Shown here: positions 10,425 to 18,571 of the stretch, piece by piece | How the letters are laid out: the number at the start of each line of letters is the position of its first letter | How positions within the stretch are numbered: position 1 is the first letter of the stretch | NCBI GenBank assembly: GCA_024762655.1 | Contig: JANTHB010000013.1 | Coordinates: 1-51,575 of the forward strand | From: Bacteroidales bacterium | GTDB taxonomy: Bacteria; Bacteroidota; Bacteroidia; Bacteroidales; VadinHA17 | Length of the DNA stretch: 51,575 bases | Direction: 5' to 3' | Translations under genes and position numbers: made by a program | Notes under the pieces: generated by a model | Told to the model about the DNA's origin: nothing | The model's input: only the letters and a program-made list of their open reading frames with translations | The model's database searches: none

Positions 10425-11672
10425 ATGTACAACACTATTTTTTATATTCTCCTGGCGGTTATTGTTTTTGATTTTCTGCTGGAACGCTTTCTGGAATATC
10501 TGAACACCAAAGCCTGGAGCCCCGAACTCCCGGAGGTCCTGAAAGGGATCTATGATGAAAACAAATACCGCAAGTCACAACAATACTATAAAGCCAACCT
10601 TAAACTGGGTCTTTTCTCCTCAACCTTATCATTTTTACTGATCCTGATGATGCTTTTCTTCGGGGGCTTTGCCTGGGTTGATCAGTTAGCCCGCCATTTC
10701 GGAGAGAACGAGATCATCGTGGCCCTGGTATTTTTCGGTTTGCTGGGTCTAGCATTTGATTTGATCATGACCCCTTTCTCCCTGTATGACACCTTCGTAA
10801 TAGAAGAAAAATTCGGGTTCAACAAAACAACCTTGAAAACCTTTGTCTCCGATAAGCTCAAAGGCTGGTTGCTGACAGTTCTCATCGGGGGAGGGCTGCT
10901 GGCCCTGGTGATCTGGTTTTACCAGCTTACCGGAAAATCATTCTGGATATGGGCCTGGGCGCTGGCTGCTGGTTTTATGATTTTCCTCACTATGTTTTAT
11001 TCTTCGCTCATCGTCCCCTTGTTCAATAAGCAGACACCGCTGGAAGAAGGAGATCTGAAACAGGCGATCTCCGAACTTTGCCGGCGTTCCGGTTTCACGC
11101 TGGACAATGTCTACGTGATCGATGGCTCCAAACGTTCCACCAAAGCCAATGCGTATTTCAGCGGACTGGGAAAGAAAAAAAGAATTGTCCTGTATGACAC
11201 GCTCATCAACGATCTGGAAACGGATGAGATCGTAGCTGTCCTGGCTCATGAGATCGGTCACTACAAGAAAAAGCACACACGTATCGGCATTATACTTTCT
11301 GTCCTGCAGACCGGGCTGACCCTCTGGCTCTTTTCCCTTTTTGTGGACAGTCCTCAGCTTTCACAGGCCCTGGGAGCAGATCAGCCTTCTTTTCATCTGG
11401 GCCTGATCGCTTTCGGGATCATTTTCTCACCCGTATCCACCATCCTTGGGCTGGGTTCGGCCATTTTGTCGCGCAGCCACGAGTTCCAGGCGGATGCTTT
11501 TGCCGCCGCCCACAGCGATGCCCGGAAACTGGGCTCGGCACTGATCAAACTATCGGTAAAAAATCTAAGCAACCTTACACCGCATCCGGCTTATGTATTT
11601 TTTCACTATTCACACCCGCCACTGCTGGAGCGGCTTAAGCATCTGGGGGTGATGAAACCAGGGATCTCATAA
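10425..11672 (+). CDS. M48-family membrane zinc protease (CAAX prenyl protease 1 / Ste24-like)
   Basis: Integral-membrane metalloprotease of 415 residues. It shows the zinc motif HEIGH (His275, Glu276, His279) and the third ligand Glu in SRSHEFQADAFAA, with several hydrophobic helices on both sides of the catalytic domain. The N-terminal peptidase M48_N region includes the family segment FGFNKTT. The start at 10425 leads directly into the first membrane helix; a longer frame from a TTG at 10377 would run through the likely promoter. In bacteria these proteases act in envelope protein quality control; the substrate is not predictable. It is followed by a strong terminator facing the tRNA genes. 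Confidence 0.92.
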   Translation: MYNTIFYILLAVIVFDFLLERFLEYLNTKAWSPELPEVLKGIYDENKYRKSQQYYKANLKLGLFSSTLSFLLILMMLFFGGFAWVDQLARHFGENEIIVALVFFGLLGLAFDLIMTPFSLYDTFVIEEKFGFNKTTLKTFVSDKLKGWLLTVLIGGGLLALVIWFYQLTGKSFWIWAWALAAGFMIFLTMFYSSLIVPLFNKQTPLEEGDLKQAISELCRRSGFTLDNVYVIDGSKRSTKANAYFSGLGKKKRIVLYDTLINDLETDEIVAVLAHEIGHYKKKHTRIGIILSVLQTGLTLWLFSLFVDSPQLSQALGADQPSFHLGLIAFGIIFSPVSTILGLGSAILSRSHEFQADAFAAAHSDARKLGSALIKLSVKNLSNLTPHPAYVFFHYSHPPLLERLKHLGVMKPGIS

Positions 11673-11702
11673 AAAAAAGAGGCCCGTACGTCCTCTTTTT
11701 TT
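11671..11702. terminator. Bidirectional rho-independent terminator
   Basis: A-run plus GAGG, a 9-base loop, then CCTC plus T-run: a symmetric hairpin that would stop the protease gene (plus) and the tRNA pair (minus). Confidence 0.85.
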
Positions 11703-11711
11703 ATTCACTTG

Positions 11712-11783
11712 AGCGGGAAACGGGGATCGAACCCGCGACCCTCAGCTTGGGAAGCTGATGCTCTACCACTGAGCTACTCCCGC
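11712..11783 (-). tRNA. tRNA-Gly, anticodon CCC
   Basis: Read on the minus strand, the cloverleaf is complete: acceptor GCGGGAG pairs with TTCCCGC, D arm GCTC/GAGC, anticodon stem TCAGC/GCTGA with loop TTCCCAA (anticodon CCC, reads GGG), and T arm GCGGG/CCCGT with TTCGATC. The discriminator base is T, as usual for bacterial glycine tRNAs. CCA is not encoded. Confidence 0.95.
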
Positions 11784-11855
11784 AATAATAATTCCTGGTT
11801 TTTAATTCAAAGTACCTCGTTCATCGTTCAACGATCAACATTCATCCTTCCTCTG

Positions 11856-11928
11856 AGCCTCCCATCGGACTTGAACCGACGACCTGCTCATTACGAGTGA
11901 GCCGCTCTACCAGCTGAGCTAAGGAGGC
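11856..11928 (-). tRNA. tRNA-Thr, anticodon CGT
   Basis: The minus-strand cloverleaf has acceptor GCCTCC pairing with GGAGGC, D arm GCTC/GAGC, anticodon stem GCTCA/TGAGC with loop CTCGTAA (anticodon CGT, reads ACG), and T loop TTCAAGT. CCA is not encoded. It lies 72 bases upstream of the Gly tRNA in the same transcript. Confidence 0.95.
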
Positions 11929-11940
11929 GAAAACGGATCA

Positions 11941-11972
11941 CAAAAATATAATTATCATTGTAAAAAGACAAA
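11941..11972 (-). promoter_or_regulatory. Promoter of the tRNA pair
   Basis: On the minus strand: TTTG (11972-11969), 20 bases, TATTTTTG (11948-11941), consensus elements at ideal spacing, 12 bases before the tRNA-Thr 5' end. Confidence 0.75.
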
Positions 11973-12115
11973 CCAAATACAAAAAAAGAGAATTATCGCT
12001 ACGCTTTCCCTATCTGCTTGCACAGGTTCCTGATATTTATACCTGAGGTTAAGTGTTATCAAAGTTGACAATTACGTGTCATCAGGGCAGACACACCCCA
12101 CACTTAAAAAAATCT

Positions 12116-12123
12116 TATCTTTG
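12116..12123 (+). promoter_or_regulatory. -7 element before the TonB-receptor remnant
   Basis: TATCTTTG is an exact -7 consensus 23 bases before the ATG at 12147; no clear -33 box. It suggests the remnant was once, and may still be, transcribed. Confidence 0.45.
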
Positions 12124-12146
12124 TTTTCCGTAATTAAATACGGGGT

Positions 12147-12641
12147 ATGAAACGATTTTCTTTTTCCTGTTTATTTCTTTGTATCCTCTTTTCTGCTATG
12201 ATCCGGTACGCCGGGGCACAACAGATTGTCAGCGGGACCGTACTGGACAAATCAACACGAATCCCTCTGGAGGATGTGAATGTTCTGTTACTGCCACCGA
12301 AACAGGGTGCGGTCACCGATAAAAACGGACAGTTTGTCATCCGGAATGTGCTGCCCGGAACCTATACGCTATCCTTTTCACGGATAGGCTACAAAACTGA
12401 AAAACAAAATATCCTGGTAACCAAAACCAAGAATACCATTCTGCATATCTATCTGAAAAAGGAAACCAAACGGATCGAAGAGGTGAGCGTGACCGGACAC
12501 CGGATCATGCAGAAAGAATTTTATGAAACAGCTCCTGTTCTGAGTGTCGGTAATATTGAGAAAATAACGATAGACCGGTCTGCATCCGTGAGAAGATGGG
12601 GCAGATCCCACTGCAGGCAGGATTGCACCCTGTTAGGATAG
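12147..12641 (+). pseudogene. N-terminal remnant of a TonB-dependent receptor
   Basis: Signal peptide (residues 1-25), then a carboxypeptidase-regulatory-like beta domain (VSGTVLDKSTRIPLEDVNVLLL ... GAVTDKNGQFVIRNVLPGTYTLSFSRIGYKT) and the start of a plug domain (EEVSVTGHRI ... VLSVGNIEKITI). This is the standard opening of an outer-membrane TonB-dependent receptor of 700-1000 residues. The receptor sequence ends near residue 141 and the frame runs out in unrelated sequence at residue 164, so plug and barrel are missing. The following bases, in another frame, encode the end of a different protein. A functional receptor is excluded; a secreted ~16-kDa beta-domain product is still conceivable. 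Confidence 0.8.
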
Positions 12642-12739
12642 AGTTTTTCCAGACGGTGACGAGTGTTGCCCTTTCTCTGAAATGGGAAGGACCCTCTTTC
12701 GGAAAGGAAAAAGTACCCGGGGTTGTTTTGTTCCATTAA
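12560..12739 (+). pseudogene. C-terminal fragment of a PA14-like / glycoside-hydrolase-associated domain
   Basis: In the frame shifted relative to the receptor remnant, the sequence from about 12575 reads REKMGQIPLQAGLHPVRIEFF, then SLKWEGPSFGKEKVPGVVLFH and a stop at 12737-12739. This matches the ending of PA14-type domains found at the C-terminus of Bacteroidota hexosaminidases and other carbohydrate enzymes (pattern: G-x-I-x-L-x-A-G-x-H-P-I, then W-x-G-P, then V-L-x-H). The frame has a stop at 12557 and no start of its own, so it is a fragment left by a deletion that fused two genes. The family assignment is from pattern memory. Confidence 0.6.
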
Positions 12740-12759
12740 ACATAGTAATTTTATGTTTC
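12727..12759 (+). promoter_or_regulatory. Promoter for the 12800 gene
   Basis: TTTG at 12727-12730, 21 bases, TATGTTTC at 12752-12759 (one mismatch to TAnnTTTG). It overlaps the end of the upstream fragment and leaves a ~35-base leader. Confidence 0.5.
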
Positions 12760-12799
12760 GTCTTTTTAATAAAGATTTCCGTAATGTAAAAAGGCAACC

Positions 12800-13840
12800 A
12801 TGAAAAAGATTCTGTTTCTGATGCAGGTATCGGTGCTTTTGTTTGCCGGACCGGCGCTGGCGGGACAAACGGAAAGGGTACCCGACACCCTCCGGCAACA
12901 GATACGCACCTGGCTGGTAACCCGATTCATGCCGATGCCGGCATGCCCGGGAAAGACTTTCGCTACCTTCAAATTTCTTGGTAAATCGGACGAGGAGCAG
13001 CCCGGGTATATTTATCTCTGGGTTTACAAGGCCTGTTTTGTACGCTCCTCCGGCAAACTTACCCGTAAGAATGCGGTAAGTATGCCGCTACGGCTTTCCT
13101 TTTCTTATCCACAGGGGAAAAGGATCATCACGGGTCATGATTTCCCGGGAGAAGGTGCGGATTATTCCAGGGATGTTCGTACGCTGTTCCCTCCGGAAGT
13201 TCAGAAATATATTTTCGGAACGAAGAAATACCGCCGGGACATTCCTCTTCTGGAAAACCGGACCCGAAAGCTGGCTGAAGAATTTTTCAGCAGCCACCCG
13301 GCCGGGAAACAGCACAATCCGCAGATGAGCTGGAAGCATTACAACTATAAGCAGGCCGGAATATGCCTTACCTATCCGGGCTCATGGAAGCTGGATACCA
13401 TTACCACTTCTGTGAAGATAAGGCCTTTGGGCCTGCAGATCTTACCCTGGAAGGAAGGAGAAGCCCCGCTTCATCCTGTGTTTTCTGCAAACCGTACCCG
13501 CCTGGATGTTTATATTGTCAAACCCGGCACAGATACTTCAACATGTATCCGAATACCTGAAGATACGGAGTACCTGACCCTCTCCAGGAAGGAAGTAGGG
13601 ATATTCTCCTGTACGGTTATGGAAGTCTCGGAAGGAGCGGCAGGAACCATCTATAAAAACCGTGTATATACATTCACGCTACCCACCTCCGGACAATGTA
13701 TAATATTCGATCTGAATTATTCACTCAAAAGCGAGGGGGTTAACGGAGCATCCGGCAATGGAGAAAGCACATCCGTTTTTAATGAAAAACAAACAATCCG
13801 GCTTACAGAGGAAATGATCCGGTTCCTGAAAATCCGGTAA
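12800..13840 (+). CDS. Exported protein of unknown function
   Basis: 346 residues with a clear signal peptide (KKILFLMQVSVLLFAGPALAG, cleavage about residue 22). No family named with certainty. The first half has a pattern I associate with an uncharacterised secreted family also seen in Firmicutes: GYIYLWVY, then SMPLRLSF, GHDFPGEGADYSRDVRTLFPPEVQKYI and a paired helix. The second half (from about residue 185) begins ICLTYPGSWKL and looks like a separate beta-rich domain. Cysteines at residues 54, 76 and 189 could allow disulfides. No neighbour gives a functional clue. Confidence 0.8.
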   Translation: MKKILFLMQVSVLLFAGPALAGQTERVPDTLRQQIRTWLVTRFMPMPACPGKTFATFKFLGKSDEEQPGYIYLWVYKACFVRSSGKLTRKNAVSMPLRLSFSYPQGKRIITGHDFPGEGADYSRDVRTLFPPEVQKYIFGTKKYRRDIPLLENRTRKLAEEFFSSHPAGKQHNPQMSWKHYNYKQAGICLTYPGSWKLDTITTSVKIRPLGLQILPWKEGEAPLHPVFSANRTRLDVYIVKPGTDTSTCIRIPEDTEYLTLSRKEVGIFSCTVMEVSEGAAGTIYKNRVYTFTLPTSGQCIIFDLNYSLKSEGVNGASGNGESTSVFNEKQTIRLTEEMIRFLKIR

Positions 13841-13903
13841 TAAGGGGTTGGTAGTTTTACATCGTGAGAATGACAGGAGTTTCCAGGTGAAAAAAATAAT
13901 TTT

Positions 13904-14980
13904 ATGAGTTCGATAAAACGCGAAGTAAGTTATGGGATGATTTTGATAAGTTTTTTCTTTATCACCTTTCCTTCCATCGCTTGTCGTTATACCATTCGTG
14001 ATATAGGATACAGTCCGTTGAACCTGGAAGCGTATCTGCTCTATCTGGAGACCGATACCCTGCAATACCTGCAGGTAGTCAAAACATTCAGGAATCTGGG
14101 AGAAGTTTACTCGGCCGATGCCAACATCCGGTACCGGTTGACCCATAACCCAGGGCATACCCCTGAAATACAGATACAAAACAGTCGTGGCAGGGTTTTG
14201 GGAAAACAGGGGATAAGCACACCGGAGGAGGTCCGTGGATTTTACCAACAGACACTCTTTTCCCCTTTGCAGCAGATCCTTTCCCAACAGATCGGTAATG
14301 TGTTTGCATTCATGGTTTGTTTTTGTGAAAAAGACAACGGGCGGATCAATGCGCGTGTGGAAAAAACCCTTGAGCAGTTCCGGAAAATAGCTCCTACGCT
14401 GGATAAGGAAGTATCTGAAGAGATTATGAAAATCTATATTCCGGCGGAGAAACGGCCGGAGGAATCTCTCATCTTTACGTCCCTGGGGCTGGATCCCGAT
14501 ACTCCGTCTCCGGTAATCATGATCCTGTACGGCCGGGGACGTCTGGTGGGAGAACCGTTGGTGGGGGAGGAGATAACGGTGGATCACCTGCTTGAACAAT
14601 TGGTAATGCTGGGGACCGATTGTGAGTGCGGCATCGATCTCAGTCCATTGCTGAAACGGGCCATTCCTCTCTATTGGGATAATCGAATGCGACAGGATGT
14701 GGCGGATATGCTGGGCTTTGATGTGGATAATCCCATGACTACCACTGAGATGGAAAGGATCCTCTCTAAAGAACCTCTGGAAACCGGTACCGCAGATCCC
14801 TCTTTTGCCCCCCGGGTGATAAATCTGGATCAGAAATTGGGCACAACAGTAAATAAGCAGGAGGACAGGGTCACTGGGGAGGGCATGAGCAAAACCCTTC
14901 GTTATTCTTTGCTGGCCGGGGCTTTTCTATTCCTGCTTATCATAGCCGGCGTGATAATAATTCTGAAGCCAGGGTGCTAA
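13904..14980 (+). CDS. Exported, C-terminally membrane-anchored protein of unknown function
   Basis: 358 residues. The signal peptide (about 1-27) ends just before CRYTIRDIGYSPL, a motif I have the impression recurs near the N-terminus of uncharacterised periplasmic proteins. A hydrophobic helix (residues ~333-353, YSLLAGAFLFLLIIAGVIIIL) followed by a short tail suggests C-terminal anchoring, with most of the protein outside the cytoplasm. Internal features are VFAFMVCFCEKDNG and GTDCECGID cysteine clusters. The thioredoxin-like alternation of beta strands is suggestive only. It follows an exported unknown by 63 bases and may share its transcript. Confidence 0.75.
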   Translation: MSSIKREVSYGMILISFFFITFPSIACRYTIRDIGYSPLNLEAYLLYLETDTLQYLQVVKTFRNLGEVYSADANIRYRLTHNPGHTPEIQIQNSRGRVLGKQGISTPEEVRGFYQQTLFSPLQQILSQQIGNVFAFMVCFCEKDNGRINARVEKTLEQFRKIAPTLDKEVSEEIMKIYIPAEKRPEESLIFTSLGLDPDTPSPVIMILYGRGRLVGEPLVGEEITVDHLLEQLVMLGTDCECGIDLSPLLKRAIPLYWDNRMRQDVADMLGFDVDNPMTTTEMERILSKEPLETGTADPSFAPRVINLDQKLGTTVNKQEDRVTGEGMSKTLRYSLLAGAFLFLLIIAGVIIILKPGC

Positions 14981-15068
14981 TTCCTCATTCCGGAGTTATT
15001 CCCGGACGGGATGATTTCACTGGTCCACCTAACCAAAACGTAAAGGACAATCCGATTCAGGGATTTTC

Positions 15069-17240
15069 TTATAACCAGAAGCTATAGGTCAGTTTGAAGA
15101 TCAATTGATTGGACTCATAGGTAAAACGGTCTTCGATATTTCTCGCCATGTTGTGGTTATAGACGATGAAAATATCCCCTTTGGGAGCAAAAGTCCAGCG
15201 AAAACGGGTGTTGGCTCCGATCGATCCGCTCATATTATCATACTGTATGTAGGAGCTGAGTTGCATATCCGAAGAAAAGTTTAGTTGCAGTCTTCCGCCG
15301 AAGAGACTCTGGTCAAAATCGCCATAGGGCAGTGAGGCGATATTCCTTTCATAATTTAGTTCTATGATCATCCAGCGGAACGGCCGCAGGAACATCTGCA
15401 GCTCGATCTGGTCGAGCCATCCTCCGTAAAAACCCCCGAACCACCAGGTAGCCTGTCCGTTTACCGGCCGCTTGGTAGCCGTCTGCAATTCCAGACGGGA
15501 ACGAACCCAGTTATATCCGCCTTCGGGAATGATCACACCGGGAGATATCTCAAAGGGTTCTTTCAGATTCTCGCCGGCCGGCTTGATATTGAACTCAAAA
15601 CGGTCCCCGCTCTCCAGCCGGAAATGAAAAGGTGCGGTAAATACGGTATAGCTCTCCCAATGATTGCCGATATCTGTCACCAGGGAATAATAGGATTCGA
15701 AGAAAAACTGACGGATAAACTTGATCTTCTCAGGCCGTGGCATGTAATCTATCGAGAGGGAATACATTTTAACGCCCCGGCGCGGCACAAAACCCAGGGA
15801 GGGGTTAAACTGTCCGCCAATATATTTATAGGAAGCAAAGATATCCCATTTATCATTGGGGAAATCAAAGGATGCCCCATAAGCCGAGCGGTCACCGGTA
15901 AGGTCCTCCCGCCAGTTATACATGCCCCATACCCCTGCTTTAAGGTTCTTATTCCCCTTAAAATGACTAGTCTGATAAGTGAAATCCACACCGGCCATGG
16001 CGCTGCCGCTGCGTCCCGCCGGATCACCCAGGGTGGAGATAAATCCAACGGTGGATTCTTTAAATATGTTTTGCTTCACCCTGACCACCCCCATATTGGT
16101 GGGAGAGAGGGTAGTATCCAGCTTACCCGTATGGGTTACCAGCGCCCCGAAATTGGTTTTATTCACTTTTCCGTTGATCTTGCCTCCGGCCACCAAAGGC
16201 ACTTCGCGGCCCTGATACAAACCGATACGCCGGCTGTTAAATGGCAGGAGGCTGTGGGGCGATAATCCCAGACCGAAAGAATAAATGTCTGCTCCTTCCA
16301 GGAAAAACTGACGTTTTTCGGGAAAAAAGAGGGAGAAACGTGTCAGGTTGGTACGTCGTGTATCCACTTCCGTCTCCGCAAAATCGGTATTCATCGTCAA
16401 CTGGCCCGTGATCTCCGGCGTAATGCGCTGGATCACGTCCAGGCTCGGTTTCAGATTATATCCTGCTTCTTCTCCTGCCGAACGGGACATATCGCCTACC
16501 ACCGACGGCTTGATGGTCATCCCCAGCCCCAGGTTAAAGCGGGGCAGATCCTCCAGTAAGCCCGCCACATATACCTGTGCTACATTATAATCCATTTTTG
16601 CACCACTCCAGCGATCGGTTTCCTGTAACCGCTGGATTCTCCTTTCTATATTGAACCCCCAGGTGTTCAGATCTTTTCCGAAGGTCATGGACCGCACGGG
16701 GATGCGTATCTCCACAGACCAGAAATTTTTACCCCGGAAGGTTTTGGCATCCCATATCCCGTCCCAGTTCAGGTCTTCATCTTCCCCGTGACGTTCAGAC
16801 AAAGCGTCATAACGCGCTCCGCCGGGATTTACCGCAAAAATATAACCGGTGCGTCCATCCTGGTAGGTATCAAAAACAAATTTCACATAATCTTCTCCCC
16901 GGAGATAAGAATCCCTGGCTTTGGAAAAACTCACGATCTTGTCCGGCTGATTGTCATAGCAGATAATACCCAGGAAAATCTCCTTGTCGTCAGCCATTAC
17001 TCTTACCACCGTGGGAAAAGTCGGTGTAGTCCCTTCCGAAGGCTCTACCATGACCAGATTGGGAATGGAATCGATCCCTTTCCAGCAAGCTTCATTCACC
17101 CTTCCGTCGAAATGAAGCCCCCCGGTATATTTCCCTGCTTTCAAAAGGGGCTTGGCTACCGTTTCCTGTGATAGAACAACTTGACTGCCCGTAAATACCA
17201 AAAATATCGTAACCAGAACAAGGAACAGATTCTGTTTCAT
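15069..17240 (-). CDS. DUF5916 outer-membrane-type protein with CBM9-like N-terminal domain
   Basis: 723 residues from the chosen start, with a signal peptide (MKQNLFLVLVTIFLVFTGSQ). Residues ~30-220 form a carbohydrate-binding family 9 / DOMON-like beta-sandwich (GRVNEACWKG ... NFWSVEIRIPVRSMTFG), and the remainder is the DUF5916 region with alternating short strands ending in an aromatic-rich barrel terminus (LIFKLTYSFWL). Conserved features are SLFFPEKRQFFLEGADIYSFG and a C-terminal Phe/Trp. The start at 17240 is preferred over 17279 because a -7 element lies at 17262-17269. It is probably an outer-membrane barrel; the ligand is unknown. It is convergent with the 13904 gene. Confidence 0.88.
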   Translation of the reverse strand: MKQNLFLVLVTIFLVFTGSQVVLSQETVAKPLLKAGKYTGGLHFDGRVNEACWKGIDSIPNLVMVEPSEGTTPTFPTVVRVMADDKEIFLGIICYDNQPDKIVSFSKARDSYLRGEDYVKFVFDTYQDGRTGYIFAVNPGGARYDALSERHGEDEDLNWDGIWDAKTFRGKNFWSVEIRIPVRSMTFGKDLNTWGFNIERRIQRLQETDRWSGAKMDYNVAQVYVAGLLEDLPRFNLGLGMTIKPSVVGDMSRSAGEEAGYNLKPSLDVIQRITPEITGQLTMNTDFAETEVDTRRTNLTRFSLFFPEKRQFFLEGADIYSFGLGLSPHSLLPFNSRRIGLYQGREVPLVAGGKINGKVNKTNFGALVTHTGKLDTTLSPTNMGVVRVKQNIFKESTVGFISTLGDPAGRSGSAMAGVDFTYQTSHFKGNKNLKAGVWGMYNWREDLTGDRSAYGASFDFPNDKWDIFASYKYIGGQFNPSLGFVPRRGVKMYSLSIDYMPRPEKIKFIRQFFFESYYSLVTDIGNHWESYTVFTAPFHFRLESGDRFEFNIKPAGENLKEPFEISPGVIIPEGGYNWVRSRLELQTATKRPVNGQATWWFGGFYGGWLDQIELQMFLRPFRWMIIELNYERNIASLPYGDFDQSLFGGRLQLNFSSDMQLSSYIQYDNMSGSIGANTRFRWTFAPKGDIFIVYNHNMARNIEDRFTYESNQLIFKLTYSFWL

Positions 17241-17545
17241 TATCCTCAATTTTTCAGCTTCCAAAAGTAAAATATTCATCCAAAGAAGAAAAAAGAATGA
17301 GGGGTTTCTTTTAATTCTAATGAATATTTAAGGATTTTTCCTTATTTTTATTGTCACTGATTTTTACAAGTACTGGTCCCGGAAAATTATTCGCCCACCG
17401 GAATGAGCATTCATTTTCAATATCCGGCAATATACCAACCGGGGATGATTGTAAGCTTAGTAAACATAAAAACTTGCCCGGTCAGTTCTATGTGTGCGTA
17501 AGTTTTTAAGTTATTTAGAATGTATGAAATAAAAATTTATAAAGT
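17241..17545. other. 305-base intergenic region
   Basis: AT-rich divergent region between the DUF5916 gene and the aldo/keto reductase. It holds the minus-strand -7 element at 17262-17269, a small hairpin AAGGA-tttt-TCCTT near 17330 followed by a T-rich stretch, and the short inverted repeat GAATGAGCATTC at 17401-17412. I see no gene and no convincing plus-strand promoter. Confidence 0.5.
17262..17269 (-). promoter_or_regulatory. -7 element for the DUF5916 gene
   Basis: The minus strand reads TACTTTTG, an exact TAnnTTTG match, 22 bases before the ATG at 17240; no -33 box at normal distance. Confidence 0.45.
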
Positions 17546-18571
17546 ATGAAAACAAATGAGTACAAAAGCCGGCGTGATTTTCTGAAAAAAATCATCGCAT
17601 CTGCCGTTACGGCAGGATTGATATCTTACGTAAAACCTTCGGAATTACTGGCCGCTGTGGCTGCCGAAGGAAACCTGCCCCGCAGGCCTCTGGGGAAAAC
17701 AGGTCATATGGTGGGCATATACAGCCTGGGAGGACAGGCAACCATAGAAACCCCCGGTAAAGAAAAACTGGCCGAAGAAATCGTCAACAAAGCCATTGAC
17801 CTGGGCATTAACTATATTGATACTGCAGCCGCTTATGGCCGTGCCACCGGAACTTTAACCAGAAGCCAGGCGATGGGCACCAGTGAAAGAAATATCGGCA
17901 GGGTCATGAAATACAGACGTGAAGAAGTCTTTCTGGCTTCCAAAACACACGACCGAAGCTACGACGGTTCCATGCGCTTGTTGGAAAAAACCCTGAAAAA
18001 CTTACAGACAGACCACCTGGATCTGTGGCAGGTACACAACGTCAAAAAAAGGGAAAAGGATCAACTGGATAAATTCTTTGCTAAAGACGGGGTGATAAAA
18101 GCCATGGAAAAAGCAAAAGAAGAAAAAATGGTTCGCTTTATAGGATGCACCGGACACGAAGATCCCGATGTATTGAAGGACCTGATCAGCCGCTATTCAT
18201 TCGATAATATTCTGATGGCAATCAATGCGGCAGACAAGCAATATGATTCATTCATAGAGAAACTGCTGCCGGTTGCAGTGGAAAAGAAAATGGGAATCGT
18301 GGGTATGAAAATACCGGCCCGCGACCGGATATTTTCTCACGGAGGGATCCTTACCATGAAAGAAGCCATGGAATACGTAATGACCCTCCCTGTCAGTACC
18401 GTTATTGTAGGCATTGACAAAATCAGTGAACTGGAAGAAAATATCCGCATCGCCAGGGAATTCAGTCCATTGACGGCTGATGAAATGCTGGCCATTGAAA
18501 ATAAGGCCAAACCCTATTATAAAGACCTGATGTTTTACAAGGGTCTCTCTGATTGGCCCCCGGAATGGTAA
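17546..18571 (+). CDS. Aldo/keto reductase with Tat-type N-terminus
   Basis: 341 residues. The N-terminus SRRDFLKK (residues 8-15) followed by a mildly hydrophobic stretch resembles a twin-arginine signal, suggesting export of a folded, cofactor-loaded enzyme. The AKR barrel starts at RRPLGKTGHMVGIYSLGG. The catalytic tetrad is visible: Asp and Tyr in YIDTAAAYG, Lys in LASKTH and His in WQVHN. The substrate is unknown; exported AKR relatives in Bacteroidota are often linked to sugar metabolism. It overlaps the following CE15 esterase by seven bases, suggesting a joint role on oxidised or esterified plant sugars. Confidence 0.9.
   Translation: MKTNEYKSRRDFLKKIIASAVTAGLISYVKPSELLAAVAAEGNLPRRPLGKTGHMVGIYSLGGQATIETPGKEKLAEEIVNKAIDLGINYIDTAAAYGRATGTLTRSQAMGTSERNIGRVMKYRREEVFLASKTHDRSYDGSMRLLEKTLKNLQTDHLDLWQVHNVKKREKDQLDKFFAKDGVIKAMEKAKEEKMVRFIGCTGHEDPDVLKDLISRYSFDNILMAINAADKQYDSFIEKLLPVAVEKKMGIVGMKIPARDRIFSHGGILTMKEAMEYVMTLPVSTVIVGIDKISELEENIRIAREFSPLTADEMLAIENKAKPYYKDLMFYKGLSDWPPEW

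Noticed and set aside
15624-16265. Plus-strand open frame inside the DUF5916 gene
   Set aside because: Antisense to a well-supported gene with no family features or promoter.
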